Origin: Aptenodytes patagonicus
Taxonomy: Eukaryota > Chordata > Aves > Sphenisciformes > Spheniscidae
Assembly (NCBI RefSeq): GCF_965638725.1
Contig: NC_134973.1
Coordinates: 5,948,491 to 6,012,490, forward strand
DNA length: 64,000 bases
Direction of reading: 5' to 3'
Part shown: in pieces, positions 10,701-22,260 of the stretch
Layout of the letters: each line of letters begins with the position of its first letter
Numbering within the stretch: position 1 is the first letter of the stretch
The notes under the pieces: generated by a model
Told to the model about the DNA's origin: nothing
The model's database searches: none
The model's input: the letters and a program-made list of their open reading frames with translations, nothing else
Program-made: the position numbers and the translations under genes

Positions 10701-13700
10701 ACTGAGGCACGGAGGGTGCAGAGCAATCAGGGCAGAGCCTGGAGTCTGTTCACTGTCTCAAAACATCACCTTCCCCTCACCCAGCCCCGCTGAGCAAGCT
10801 GGCCAGCACGGGGGGAACCAGCCCCAACGGCCTCTCCCTGGCCCCCCTCGCCGTGCGTCCTGGGGCCAGTCCAGATCATTTCAGCAGAGTCAGTCCCAGC
10901 CTGGGAAGCGTCACCCGCTTTCTTTCTCCTCTGGCCCAGAACAATTTGCCCTTTGTGCAGCGGAGATCGGCCGGTAGCGGGACGGGACGGGGAAGCTGGC
11001 AGCCTGCGGCAGGCAAGGGAACTGCTACGAGACATCGACGGGGTTTAAAACCAACCCAGTGCCCTGCTCTGTGCCGGGGAGGGGCTGCCCAGCGCAGCCC
11101 CCGACTGCTCGCTAACTAATATAATTACTAGTGCTCACAGAACATAGGCCAGATCCTGCACGATCCTCAGCCCTTCCCTGGGAAAGGACAAGGAGGGAAT
11201 CATCACTCATTTCCCTCTCACTCGGGGCTCGTCAAGGCGTTGCTTCATTAATTAGAACTCCCAGCCGCCCGTTGCTCGCTCTGTCCTTCTTTCAGGAATG
11301 CAGAGCTAAGCCCCGCCAGATCCTGCACCCCGGCTGTGGCACATCCCTGGGAAGAGCTGCCGCAGGGCAGGATGCCCTGGCAGGGGCTCCCGCAAGTCCT
11401 TGTTTGGCTGCTAGAGACCCCCTGCCCGGGGCTGGGTGCCCACAAGGGCTCTCTGGCTCCTGCCCCTGCCTGCAGCCTCTCAGCAGCTTTCTGGGCCAGA
11501 GGCAGGGGCTGGGAAAGCGGCCGCACAGCCCCTGCGCCGGCACAGCCACTGTGCCCGCACTCTCCTCCCCGCTGGCGTCTGCCCCACGTGCTGCAGGCGA
11601 TGGCGCGGGGACGTGGGGATGCCAGCTCAAGGTCTGGTGTGCTCATTGTGCGCTCGCAGCGCGCAGGGGACTCACCGCGATGGCCTGCAGCCTCTCCTGC
11701 TGAAGGGTGCTGGCCTCCACAACCCTGCAAGAGAGCAGAGAGAAGCAGTGAAGAGCACAGGCGGCGGGTGAATGGGGACATTGTGCCACCAGTGAACCGG
11801 ACACAGCGCACGGACAAAGGCTGAACTCTTTCCTTCCGCCGACTGCTTTCTCCCCTTCCCCTTGCCACCCCAGAGCCAAGCACCCCTTGCCCGCACAGCT
11901 CCTCCAGGCGCCCGTTGGCCCCCTGCCCTGCCCGAATCCCCCGGGAGAGGCACCTGGGGGTGACCCGGCATGGCCGGACCCACTCCTCCCATGGCCGCGG
12001 CACAGATGGAAACGGTGACCACGGAGGGGCCGGAGTGGGACGGTTCTGGCCACCCCTGCGGTTCAACCTGGCTCACACTTTCCATTCCAAGCCCATTTCT
12101 TGGCTGCTGACACCTTTCCCGGACAGTGACCTTTCTGGGCTGCGCGCACAGGCACACGCGCACACACGTGCACAGACACACAGACACACACAGACGCACG
12201 TGCACAGACACACGGACAGGCACAGACGCACACATTGCAACAGGCTCTGCTCCAGCTGAGGTTCGTGCTCCCAGGCCCAGCACCCGCCTCCGCAACGCGA
12301 ACTGCTGCGGCTGCGCCCGGGGATGCTGCCGGCGGCAGCCGCCTTGCTGGCCCCGACGCAGCTCTCTCGGGTGCAGCCGGGCCCCGGGGTGCTGCGAGGA
12401 GGGGGTGCCTTGACCCCCCGCAGCAAGTGCCCACGTGCCTGCCTTCCTGTGTCCCAGTGGCGCAAGTGCCCTGGACCAGCCCGACCGGCAGTGCAGCCCT
12501 GCGGGGCCCGGCAAAAGCCCCCCACGCCACAAAGCATCAGGTGCAGGTTCAGCAGCCGGGAGTCGCAGAGCGGGGGCTGAGGGCGTCTGCCCGGGACCCG
12601 GCTGTGACTGGGGATGCTCTGGCGCCACAGGGAGCCGGCTGGCTGCTTGCCAGATGATACTAACGAAGTGCTTAGCTGCGACAGTAATTAGGGTGGGAGG
12701 CCTGGAGGTATCGTCAGGCGATGGATCATTGCCATTTACTTCCCAGAGCAAGGGACAGCAGAGCCTGCGAGGGGGCAGATGTGCTGGCAGCCGCTCTGGA
12801 GGAGACACGGGCGTGAAGACACTGGTCCGAGCTCCGGTCCCCACGGCCAAGCCCTTCCTCCGGCTGCTCCCTCCCACCCGGGGCTGCCTGCGCTGCTGCC
12901 CTGGGCAAGCAGGAGGGAGGAAACCCGGGTGGGGCGTCCGCGCTCCCCAGTGCAAAGCAGGGTCCGGCTCCGGCCCCTGCCCGTGGCTGTTCCTGCAGCT
13001 GGCGGATGCCGGGGCCCAGGCGGAGGAGGGGAGAGCTCTTGGGACTTAATTTATGCTGGTCGTTAAGTGCACATCCATTTTCACAGCTCCCAGGAGCTCC
13101 TGCCCTGGCTGAGCGTGTGGAGCCGGGATGGCTGATGCGTGGGGGCCGGTGGGACGCCCCTGCACCTGCCTCTCCCCAGGTCCATCCCCGCACGCCTGGC
13201 CGGGCCCGAGGGCTTTGAAAGTGCAATTAAAGCAAGAGGCAGACAGTCCCTTCCCAGCAGGCAGGAGAGAGGGAGAGGAGCAGCCACAGGGCCACCGGCA
13301 GTCCCAGCCCACGCGGGGCAGCTCGGGGTGAGGGGGGGACAGGGAGGGACGGGCAGCCCCGTGTCCCCAGCACAGCAGGAAAAGCCATTAGCAAGGAGCA
13401 AGTGCCAGAAGCCCGGTCCCACCCCAGCCTCACCGCAGCTGCGTGATCGGGGGCACACAGTGACTCGGGGGCCACAGATCCGCTGACACAGGTTGAAGCC
13501 ATCCCCGGCTTCATACGGCACCAACCACAACAGGAGACGAGCCAAGGCCCAGGGAGGGCAGCCCTATGCCCAGCAGCCCCAGCCCAGCTCGGGGTGCCCA
13601 TTTTGGAAGACAACACGGACTCCGAGGTGCCGACCAGCACCCGCAGGCTGCGCGCACCCTGGCGGGGGGGGCACCAACCCCACTCCCTGGGTTTCTCCCC

Positions 13701-16700
13701 ATCCCACCTCTCCCCCCACTGCTGCATCGTCTGCTCCCCTGGGGATGCGGGCTGGGCTCTGCAGATGGCCCGGGGCTGGGGGGGGCGTGGGTGGGAGATC
13801 TCCTCAGCCCTCCCATTAAGGGCTTTTTCCAAAGATGGTTTTACACACTGGGTGGGCATGGGCTCCTGCGCCCCACACACGGTACCTCCTGGGGCTGGGC
13901 TCTGGCCGCACATGCCAGCATGTGTGCCCTTGCACACGCATGTGCCCTCGCACAAGCCCTCCACCGGAGGGGACAGCACACACATGTGCAACAGCTGGAC
14001 TTTGCAGCAAATCAAATGGGCTCTGCCAGGGCGAAAGGACCCCCTGCCTCTGCCTGACACCTCCTCGAAGCCAGCGATTAACCGAAAGCTGCTCAGAGCC
14101 GCCTGTCCTCCCCTCACCCTGCACCCCAGGATCCCAGCCGCGCGTGAAATCCAGGCCAGAAAAACAAACCAGGGAAGGTGTCGCTTTTGTAGCGGTTATT
14201 TTTGTGCTGTTTGTGGCGATGCTGTGACTGTTTTGCACGCGCAGGCGCACACCCACCGCTCGCAGCCTCCCATGTGTCACGCCCGGCAGCCCGTGGCCTG
14301 CCACCGTGCCCCGGACAGGAATTAAACAATTGCAAACTCAAAGAGAGTCGGAGTGTCTGTGAGTCCCTTTGCTGTCCCTGCTCGCTCTGCTGCCGCTCCC
14401 TGCCCAGCTGCGCGGGGTCTGAGAGCAGCAGCACCCGGCACAGGGACAATGGGGAGGGGCGAGGGGCCAACCCCGCTCCCTCCCTAACTGTCCCAAACAC
14501 CAGCTGCACCCTGCAATCCCCCCCCCACGGCAGGAGCCGTTCCCTCACCGGGAGAGGGGCCGGGGACAGCGGGTTTCCCGAGGGAAACATCTGCTGACCC
14601 GCCGGGGCCGTGAGCGGGGTCTGCCCTTCCCCAGCCCCGTGCCCAGGGTCTTGGCTCACCCCCAGACACAGGGGAACTTTCTTTCTCAGGAAAGACAGAC
14701 CAAAAGCAGTTGCTTCACAGAGACGGACCTGTGACAAGGACGGTGATGGACCTGGCGGGCCCCCACGAGACACCCCCAGCACGCAGGTGTGGGGGCTGTA
14801 GGGATGTAGGGCCCTGACGGGGAAAGCACAGAGTGGGTGCTGGGAGTAGCATCCACATCACGGCCCTACACCCTGCCCCAGGCTCCAGCCCAAGGGGTGA
14901 AACCTCCCCTTCCCCCTCAAAACATCTCCAAAACCAGTGAGGAACCCCCTGGGATTTGGGGCAGCTGGGACGGCTCTCTGCAGAAACAGATTATGTGCAA
15001 AAGTTGAAGGGAGGAACTGGCCGCCCCCCCCGCCCCGTGCCCTGCCCTGAGCCAGAGCTGCCCAGGCAGCTGCGGGGCCAGGCTGGCACCAGCCCCATGG
15101 TGCCGGGACTGCCCTTCGCCATGGGCACCTTCCTGCTCTGGGGCCAGGGGTCCCCCCTGAGTCCAGCTCTCAGCACCCCAACCTCAGAAGGCTTTGGACC
15201 CTGGCCTGTCTCTCTCCCGGATCTTGCGCTGTTCGATGGATCCAAACTTTTACAGCATTCCTGAAACGTTCTGTTCTGCTTTTCCTCCCTCCTCCATCCT
15301 CTTTATTTTCCATTATTTGATACAGTCTCTGCATTCCCGGGTTGAACGCCAGGAATCTTCCTGGCCCAGGGAGAGATGCAAAACAGGCTGGATGCCCCTC
15401 GCTGCACCCTCCCAGCCCCGGCCCCCCTTGCCCCAGCAGCCTGTGCACCCCAGCCCTGCTACCGCCCTGGGGGGACTCATCCATCACTGCCAGACCCTGG
15501 CAAGAGCGGGGCAGAATGGGGACAGCCCTGGTGCCCCCAGGTCCCTGCCCACTGGGACAGGGCAACGAGGTGGAGGGGTCCCATGCCCCCAGACAGCCCC
15601 CGGGTCCCGCCGTGCCCTGTCCCTGGGGGTCAGCACTCTCGACAGGACCCTGCTGCTGGGGGCAGGAAAGCAGAGCCCCGGGGCTGGATCCGGGGTGGGG
15701 GAGGCCCCTGCCCCGGGCTGCCCCAGCCCCCCCCCCACGCCGCGGCACAAACCAGAGCGGCCTCAGAGCGGCCGTTCCCCGCTCGCCCCCCCCCCTCGTT
15801 CCTCCGCCGTTCACCGCGGTGGCGGGAGCCGCGGCCGTGCCGGCAGCCCCGGGCCGGGCCGGTGCCGATGGGGCCCCGCAGCCTCCGGCCCCGGTGACTG
15901 ATGGCTCCGCCGAGCCGGGAGGCGGTTCCCTGGCAACGGCGCCATGGCAACGGCGCCATGGCAACGGGGCGAGCCGCCGGGAGGGGGGATGCGCAGCGCG
16001 GGCGGAGGGACCGAGGGGCCCCCCCGGCCCGGGCAGCCCCCGGGGCTGGGGGCGCCGCTCCCCACCCTGCGGTCGCTCCCCTCGCCAGCCGCGCCGCTCC
16101 CTGGGCCCTGCAGCCCCGGCGGGCCAAGGCCACAGCATCACCAGAGCCTCCCCGGAGGTTTTGGCCACGCCAGCACGAGCTCCGGATCCATCCTGGCTGC
16201 CGGGGAGGAGTGGAAAGGCGACCCCAGGACCACCAAGCCCAGGGCCACCGACCCCCTCAGGAACCACAAGCCCAGGAAAGAAACCCAAAGTGAGCCCTTC
16301 CTCCCCCCTCATTTCACCCGCTCTCATGAGCTCCGGTTAACAGGCTCATGCTTTTCCAGCTGGTGTCCACTGCGCGCGTGTCCCAGCCCTGCTGGTCCCA
16401 GGGCATCTCCTCGAGCTGTTTCCGCATGCACCGCGTGGCAGGGAGAGCCACAGGCCGTGGCACAGGAGACGAGGTCGACGGGACCAGGGACGCAGGCGGC
16501 ACTGGGGGATGATGCCCCGGGAACTCCCACCTGCAAAGGCAGCAGTCCTTGGACCCATGGCCGGATCCACACACACGTGTGAGCACGCACGCGCCCCGTG
16601 CTCACACCCGCGCTCTCCCTTGGCTCTCCAGCTCTTTCCAGCCCTGCTGATGCTGCCGTTTCCTACCATCACAAGGGAAGCCCGTGACCTTTTGTCTCCT

Positions 16701-19700
16701 CCCCGCCTGACATGAAACAATAATGTTTATTTGCCTTCCTCTGTTTTTTCCCATTAGCTCATCCAAATGTGCGAAGAGCCGTTTCAAGCTGCTCCTCCAC
16801 TCCCCTGACCTCCGCTCCCTTTCCACCCGCTCAGTTCTGAGCCAGGGGGATGGCAGGGAGAGAGCCCTGCACAGGGGCACCACCGCCCGGACCCCCGTAC
16901 CGACACTGGCCAGCCACGACCCCGGGGAGATAGACCCTGGTGCGGGGCTCAGAGCCCGTGTAAACGGCAGCACCAGCGGCAACTGAGGGACCGGCACTAA
17001 TTTACACCACTGTTCCCGTGCCAAGAGCTGGGCCCCTTGGCCAGGCCCGGCGTGATGCTGCCGTGGGGAGCGTGCCTGTGGAGAGTCTGCAAAGCCTCCG
17101 TCATGAAGCCATTAGCAGCAGGGGCACTATCGAACGCCCTCGTTGGCGGCGGGCGCGGAGGGGAGGGGGCCGCAGCAGCCCGGGGGCCGGCACTCATCAA
17201 CCACAAAGGCAAATAAATCAGTGGCCAATGGCTCGTGCGAGGATGGCCAGAAAGCTGTGCTGCCGGGGAGCCGAGTGGCGGGGCAGCTGGGCACAGGGTC
17301 CGACCCGCCTGTTCAGGTCCTGGTGACACAGGGGCTGCTCCTGCCCTGCCCCATGGTGCTGGGTGCCTCCACCCCGCAGCCAGCTACATCGCCTCAGCGC
17401 TCAGTCCCGCTCCTTCCCTCTCCGTGAGCCATGCCTTCCCCACACTCCTGCTGCCTGCGCAGCCCCATGCAACGCTGCTGCCCTGGGAGGAGACGGGGAC
17501 AGGGGGGAAATGGGGGGTGGCGGGAGGAGGAGATGGCAGCCCCAGGCTCCCGAAAACGCAGGATGCATTAGAGCAAGCAGAGCTGCCTGATTGATTCTTC
17601 GGGCTGAGACGTGGGCTGGGAGTGCCAGGAGAAAATGGATCCCATGAATATTTGATGAACAGAGGCTTGGGGAGGGAGTTTGATTGGAAAATTACAGATC
17701 TTTCAAACAATGGTTCAAGTGCCCTCCAAACACTTGGGTTTCCAGTTCCCTTCCAGTTAGAGGGGCAAGGCTCCACCAGGCAACTCCCCCACGATTTATG
17801 AATGAGAGTGGAGCCGGCCTCTCCCCATGCCCAGGAGCACCGACCAGCTGGGACAAGCAGCCCCAGCACTGGCCCCGGACACGGCACCTGGCACCCCGGC
17901 ACCTCAGGGTGGCCCCAGCCGCGTCACTTGGTCCCTGGGTTCCTGTTCACATGAGGCAGCATGGCTTTCCCATACCAATGCCATGAACACAAGCACACGC
18001 GAGGCTCCAAGGAGCCAGCAGGAACGTGGCTCCTGCCCGGACTCCTGGCAGGGGCACCCCTCTAAGCCCCAGGCACCTGCAGGGAGCTCAGTCCTCAGCG
18101 CCGAGCCAAGGGGCTGGGCTCAGCCCATGTCCAGCCATGCTCCACCAGGAAACACCTGGCTGGGGCAGGATTCGCCCCGGCTCCTCTCTCTCCTCCCGGG
18201 CTGCTGCAGGGCTCATCCTCGCCCCCAAAAGCGGCTTCTGTCTGGGGCCCGGGGGCTCGCTTGCCTCCGGATGGAGTAAAGACAGACTCGGGAAACCAGG
18301 CTCCTGCGCGTGCTTCTACCTCCAGCCCCGAGCTCTGCGCCTCCACCTGACCCTGCCCCAGTGCACGTTGCCTCCCCAGCTTTCCTCCCAGTCCTTCCTC
18401 ACTGCCACCACCTCCACCGCTGGAGACGGGCCCACGCCACGGCCCAGCCGAGCCCCGGCACAGCTCCTGGCATGGCGCAGACTCTGTGAACCACCGACAC
18501 TGCGTGGGGAAAGGGACTGTTTCTGGCCAGGAAGCGGGAACGCCAACACCAGCAGCTTCCCAGGAAACCTGCTCCAGTTCCTGCCCAGCCACGCAGGTCC
18601 GGCTGAGAGGCCCCGTCCTGCGGCGGTGGCCAAACTCTGAACCCCGAGACCCACCAGCCCCGAGCAGGGCTGGGGTGCCATTGTGCGGCCATCTGTGGTG
18701 GAGCTTTATGGCTTCCTCTGGGAGAGCTGGGAAGGGCGATGGTGCCGTCACCTCGGCTGCGCACAGGGACAGCGATGGACCCGACACCCTCTGGCTTGCC
18801 TGCAGCCGGCTGGGAGGCAGCGACGGTCCAGCCTGGGGAGCATCAGCTGGGTTTTGCTTTTCCCTGGAGGCAGGCGGAGAGCAGGGTCCTGAGTCCCTTC
18901 CCAAAGGGCTCCCAGGTTATTCCTCAGGCAGAAATCTCCCTCCTTTCCCTGGGTGCGACTGTCGGCTTTGGATCAGGGATGGGCAGGGTCAGGAGGGCAG
19001 GACCACGAGAGCCCCCGCTCCAAGGAGACCCCAGAGCCGGAGGGGAGAGCAGTGACCCACTGAGACAAACTGCCGGAGCAGCCAGACATGGAGATGCAAA
19101 ATCTCCAGCTGCCCAAGAGCATCAATGGCAGCGGGAGCAGAGGACAGACGAGCAGCCCCGACGGGGCCAGTGCAGCCTTTACGAGAGCTGGAAGCTTTCA
19201 GCCAAACCTCCCCGGGCACCAGTGCCTCATGGCAGCCAGAACCCTCCTCCAGCCGCTGCCAGTGCCAAGGCAAAGCAGGAGCCAAAGCAAGGCCAGCAGC
19301 ATGCTCCCCAGCACCCGTTATCTGCCACAGAGCCAGGCCGATGTCAGGGGAGCACCTGGCTGTGTTCCCACCCGCCCCGGGACTCTCTTAAACCTCCAGC
19401 TCCACGACCAGGTCTGGATTTGAGGAAGGCAGGACTGACCCAGTGAGACCCGGGGCAGGGGCACCGGAGCTGCAGGTCACCCCGTAAACCCAGACCACCC
19501 AGAGGAGCAGTTTGGGCATTTTAATCACCAATGACTTTTGCACGTTTATTCCTGCCTGAAAGCTCAGGAGCCTCCTCCCGAAGAGCTGCAGCTGGCTGAG
19601 CAGCCGGAGGGGCTGCACCAGCGCTGCCCACGCAGAAGCCATGTGTGCCCCTGTTTTGCTTTTTGTCTGTGCCCTGCGCCCGCAGACAGGACTACGGGGT

Positions 19701-21759
19701 GCTCCCACAGCTCGGTGGGGCGAGCTCCCGCCCTGGGTCACTCGCGGGGTTTCACTCAAAAGGAAGATCCATCAGCAGGTCCAGCATAGGGAGCTGGCGG
19801 GAGGGAAGCCCCCGCGCCCCTCCATGGGCTCCTCAGCCCTCGCCAGGAGCGTCCGTCCGAAGCTTCGGCCGCCGGGGGGGGAGAGCGGCAGAGAGAGTGG
19901 GGTGAAAGGCAGCGTGCGGAGCCCGGGGGCAGGAGCCACCATCCTGCCCAGCACCGTCCCCCACTTCAATGCCAGCCCTTGACGCCTCTGCCCCGGGAGA
20001 CCCCGCGCCTGGTCCCTGCAGCTCCTCCACCCACTCCCCAGGGCACATCGCACCCCTCAGTTCTGCCCTTTCCTTTGCTGCCTTTTGGCAAATCATGCAC
20101 ACATTTTCCTCCCCAAAGGGGCACTTTTCTGAAGGGATCAACGCACCGAGGAGCTGCCCAAAGCCGCAGACCTGCCTTGGCGAGCTCTCGCACCGCAAAG
20201 CCTCCGGCCCCTCCAGCAACAAGGGGAGCTGCTCTGCTTCCCCAGCCCCGCAGACGCTGCGCCCCGGCCTCTGAAATGTTCCCAGGCCCCCGCCGGTGCC
20301 TCCCACACGGCTCTCAGCCCTAAGACAGCTAGAGCCCACCCCGACCCCAGGAAACCACCATCCCGTCCCTCGCCAGCACACCACAGCTCCACGGGGCTCC
20401 CCAGGTGGGAGGCAGACGGCGGCGAGCGGGACCTGTTGAGCACCCGTCATCTCGCTAGCAGGTGGCCAGTTAATCGGTGCAAGGCGCGGTGCCTGCGAGG
20501 AGCAGAGTGTAGCTGACCCCGGGCTGGCTGGCTGGCTGGATGCCCCCGGGGAAGCCCCCAGTGCCAAACCCAGGAGATGCTGGGGGGGACTCTTGTTTGC
20601 CACGGTGGGGACCAGAGCCACGGGAGGGAAGGAAAGGCCTGGGTGAGACAGGGCCAGCCCAGCCGGCTGCTGTCACTGGTACCCAGCGTGTTGAGCAGCC
20701 GACCAGCCCCATGCCCTCCCAGCACCAGCACGCTGCAGGCAGGAGCTGCTGGAGTCCCTGAGGGGCAAAACCAGCACACGGGCAGGATGGGCCCCAGCTA
20801 CCAGCCTCCCAACGGCCTCCACCTGCTCCCTCCTTCCCCCATCTGCCCGCAAAGCCCCATGCCCAGCTCCGAGCCCGCCTGCAGGCACCGACCGACCGGG
20901 CAGGGCCCCACCGCAGCACACAAAGGATAAGGCCGGGGCCGGAGAGAGTCCCTCCAGTGGGACCCAGCACGCAAGGATCCTCCCGTCGCAGCCGGGTCCC
21001 TCGGCAGAGGGCTGGGGATGCGTGCGCAGGGAGGGGTCCGCGGCTCACAGCCACCCACTCACCCCCGCCACACACAGCAGCAACAACAGGTTCAAAACAC
21101 AAAAATAAACGCCCTTTCCACCCCCCCGCTTCCCACACCGCTGCCAGCAGAGACTCGCCCCCAGCAGCCCCCGTGCCTGCTCCGGGGCCTCTGCCACTGC
21201 ACCCCGAGCTGGTGCCTCGGCCCCCCACAGCAGGGCTGGGACCCGGGGAGGGGCAGCACCTGCTGAGCACAGCATCGGGGGGACATGAGGACCTGGTATT
21301 GGGGTCCCAAGCCCCAGCACTGGGGGGTTGTGAGCCCCCGGTATTGGGGTCCTAAGCCCCAGCATCTGGGGGGATGTGAACCCCCGGTTTTGGGGTTGTG
21401 AGCCCTGGCATTGGGGGGATGCGAGCCCCCAGCTTTGGGGCCCAAGCCTCGGCATCGGGGGGATGCAAGCCCCCGGTACTGGGGTCCTGAGTCCCCAGGA
21501 TCAGGGGGATGCGAGCCCCCGGTTTTGGGGTCCCAAGCCCCAGCACTGGGAGGGATATGAGCCCCCGGGTACGGGCTCCATGAGCCCGCGGTGCGGGGTT
21601 CCCGCAGCCCCGGTGCAGGGGTCCCGAGCCCCGGCACCCGGGGTCCACCCTCCCCCCCGGTACTGCGGTGCTCAGCCGGCGGCACGGGGGGGCCGCGGCC
21701 CGGTGCCGGGGTCCCGCGCCCCGCGGCGGCGGCGCGGCCGGATCCGGTACTCACTCCAT
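4190..21759 (-). CDS. PALM: Paralemmin-1 (PALM), nine coding exons, 396 aa
   Basis: Paralemmin-1 is a lipid-anchored phosphoprotein of the inner face of the plasma membrane, linked to membrane dynamics, filopodia and dendritic spines. Joining 21759-21755, 11724-11676, 10443-10363, 10259-10129, 8483-8360, 7900-7879, 7587-7528, 6489-6358 and 4776-4190 gives 1191 nt with every splice phase in register. The protein begins MEVVEASTLQQERLQAIA, as in other paralemmins. A charged coiled coil follows at about residues 10-110. The conserved blocks AAMYSVEITVEK and EPVTMIFMGYQNVEDE-type sequence come next (here QPVTMIFMGYQNVEDEDE), and it ends RCKCCTVM. The last four residues form a CaaX box (Cys393), preceded by Cys390 and Cys392, the family's palmitoylation sites. 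All introns are GT/AG. The family, exon order and synteny with PRSS57 and FSTL3 agree. Confidence 0.95.
6358..6489 (-). CDS. PALM: PALM coding exon 8, probable cassette exon
   Basis: 132 nt (44 codons), phase 1 to 1, encoding AMYSVEITVEKDRVTGETK through KVYEDELK. Because its length is a multiple of three and both phases match, skipping it keeps the frame. In mammals the corresponding exon 8 is known to be alternatively spliced, so the same is inferred here. Confidence 0.94.
7528..7587 (-). CDS. PALM: PALM coding exon 7
   Basis: 60 nt, phase 1 to 1, completing Ala138 and reading EKVSSSPMKAVEGTDMMKA. It corresponds to the mammalian segment ending DGSPMMKA. Acceptor CCGTCTCCAG and donor GTAGGTGCC. 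Confidence 0.92.
7879..7900 (-). CDS. PALM: PALM microexon 6 (22 nt)
   Basis: A 22 nt microexon reading SPLGTVK plus one base, between acceptor TGTTTTGCAG and donor GTAGGTGA. It aligns with the TPVGTPK segment of mammalian PALM and keeps frame on both sides. An automatic gene finder could easily miss it. Confidence 0.85.
8360..8483 (-). CDS. PALM: PALM coding exon 5
   Basis: 124 nt, completing Arg89 and running to Lys130: LEKELETLENGSSAASTKEN through VPNMQK. It ends the coiled coil and enters an Ala/Lys/Glu-rich linker. Acceptor CCCCGCAG and donor GTGGGCAC. Confidence 0.93.
10129..10259 (-). CDS. PALM: PALM coding exon 4 (coiled coil)
   Basis: 131 nt, residues 46-88 plus two bases of the codon for Arg89. 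It begins SKALRERWLLEGAPASASEE and ends KELEETIQR, continuing the helix. Acceptor CCCCAG and donor GTAACGG are clear, and only 103 nt of intron separates it from exon 3. Confidence 0.95.
10363..10443 (-). CDS. PALM: PALM coding exon 3 (coiled coil)
   Basis: Exactly 27 codons, phase 0 to 0, residues 19-45. It starts EKRKRQTEIENKRRQLED and ends QLQHLK. This is the most conserved heptad-like block of the paralemmin family. Confidence 0.96.
11676..11724 (-). CDS. PALM: PALM coding exon 2
   Basis: This 49 nt exon (acceptor TCTTGCAG, donor GTGAGTCC) encodes residues 2-18, VVEASTLQQERLQAIA with the split Glu2 codon. It starts the amphipathic coiled coil. Confidence 0.93.
12147..12236. repeat. CA-rich microsatellite, interrupted
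   Basis: Interrupted (CA)n with frequent CG, GA and GTG steps, inside PALM intron 1. The interruptions suggest an old array. Confidence 0.9.
15660..16130. promoter_or_regulatory. Internal CpG island in PALM intron 1
   Basis: Dense CpG dinucleotides over about 450 bp, far from any annotated first exon. Its core (15931-15970) has a 14 bp unit, TGGCAACGGCGCCA, twice in full plus a third start. CCATGGCAAC resembles the RFX X-box half-site. It could be an alternative PALM promoter, a noncoding RNA promoter or an enhancer. No transcript evidence is visible in sequence alone. Confidence 0.5.
21288..21670. repeat. 45-46 bp minisatellite beside PALM exon 1
   Basis: GGGG- and CCCC-rich unit with recurring GAGCCCCCGGTTTTGGGG-like cores near 21335, 21381, 21426, 21470, 21516 and 21562, a spacing of 44-46 bp. 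It decays into shorter degenerate copies towards 21670. It starts in intron 1 and abuts the promoter island. Both strands carry runs of four or more guanines. Confidence 0.9.
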
Positions 21760-22260
21760 TTTCCAGGCGGGCTGGGTGGCCGGCGGCGGCGGCTCCGGCG
21801 GGGTCGGACCGGGCGAGGCGCGGCGGAGCGGGGCCGGCGTCCGCCGGCGTCCCGGCGCTCAGGGCCCGGCGGGCGGCGGCATCCCCGGCGGGGCTGCGGG
21901 ATGCGCAGGGATGTCGGGGCCGCGCCGGTGCTCCCGCCTCCCGCGCCGCCCGCACAGCTCCGTCTGCCGGGCGCGGCCCGCCACTGCCGCCGCCCCTCAC
22001 CCGGCCTCGGGGCGCGGCGCTCCCCGCCCGCCGCTACCGGCGCACCCGGGGCTGCGGCTGCTTCTGGGGTGCGGGGGGGGACCCGCAAAGCGGGTCCCGG
22101 CTGCGCGGTGCCCGGAGCAGGGCAGGCTGGAGGGGCTGCGGGCACTGCCAGCTCCTTGCCCCGGGCAGCGCGGGCAGGACGGGCCCCCCCCTCCTGCCGC
22201 CCCAGGAGGGTCCCCACCCCGGGCACTGCCCCGGCCAAAGGCCACGCTCATCGCTCCCAC
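21590..22260. promoter_or_regulatory. PALM: CpG island and promoter region of PALM
   Basis: Very high CpG density surrounds the PALM start codon and the presumed 5' UTR. No TATA box was recognised upstream on the minus strand, which fits a housekeeping-type island promoter. The exact transcription start cannot be read from the sequence. Confidence 0.75.
21755..21759 (-). CDS. PALM: PALM coding exon 1 (start codon)
   Basis: Only ATGGA is coding; the donor GTGAGTACC follows at once. Joined to exon 2 it gives ATG GAG GTT GTG, that is MEVV, matching the MEVL start of mammalian PALM. The start lies in a CpG island. Confidence 0.85.

Larger units (their letters stand above)
4777..11675 (-). other. 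PALM: PALM introns 2 to 8
   Basis: The introns are 10444-11675, 10260-10362, 8484-10128, 7901-8359, 7588-7878, 6490-7527 and 4777-6357. They are GC-rich and I see no further gene in them. At 11102-11270 in intron 2 there is an unusually AT-rich patch with TTCATTAATTAGAAC, a homeodomain-type core. At 10684-10705 a minus-oriented GGAAACTGAGGCAC is a short MIR-like scrap. Confidence 0.6.
11725..21754 (-). other. PALM: PALM intron 1 (10 kb)
   Basis: A 10 kb first intron without recognisable coding exons. It holds a CA-rich microsatellite (12147-12236), an internal CpG island (15660-16130) and a 45 bp minisatellite beside exon 1 (21288-21670). It also has several AT-rich islands within otherwise GC-rich DNA, near 12650-12740, 14165-14240, 15230-15335, 16705-16765 and 17590-17760, which are candidate conserved noncoding elements. 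Confidence 0.6.

Noticed and set aside
11140-11190. GGCCAGATCCTGCA-type segments (also at 11312 and 27417) as remnants of an ancient palindromic element
   Set aside because: The shared word is short and the expected inverted partner was not found at any of the three places.
15170-16327. A 385-codon minus-strand open frame in PALM intron 1
   Set aside because: It runs through a CpG island where stop codons are rare, is Gly/Pro/Arg-rich, matches no family I know, and competes with long open frames on the other strand.
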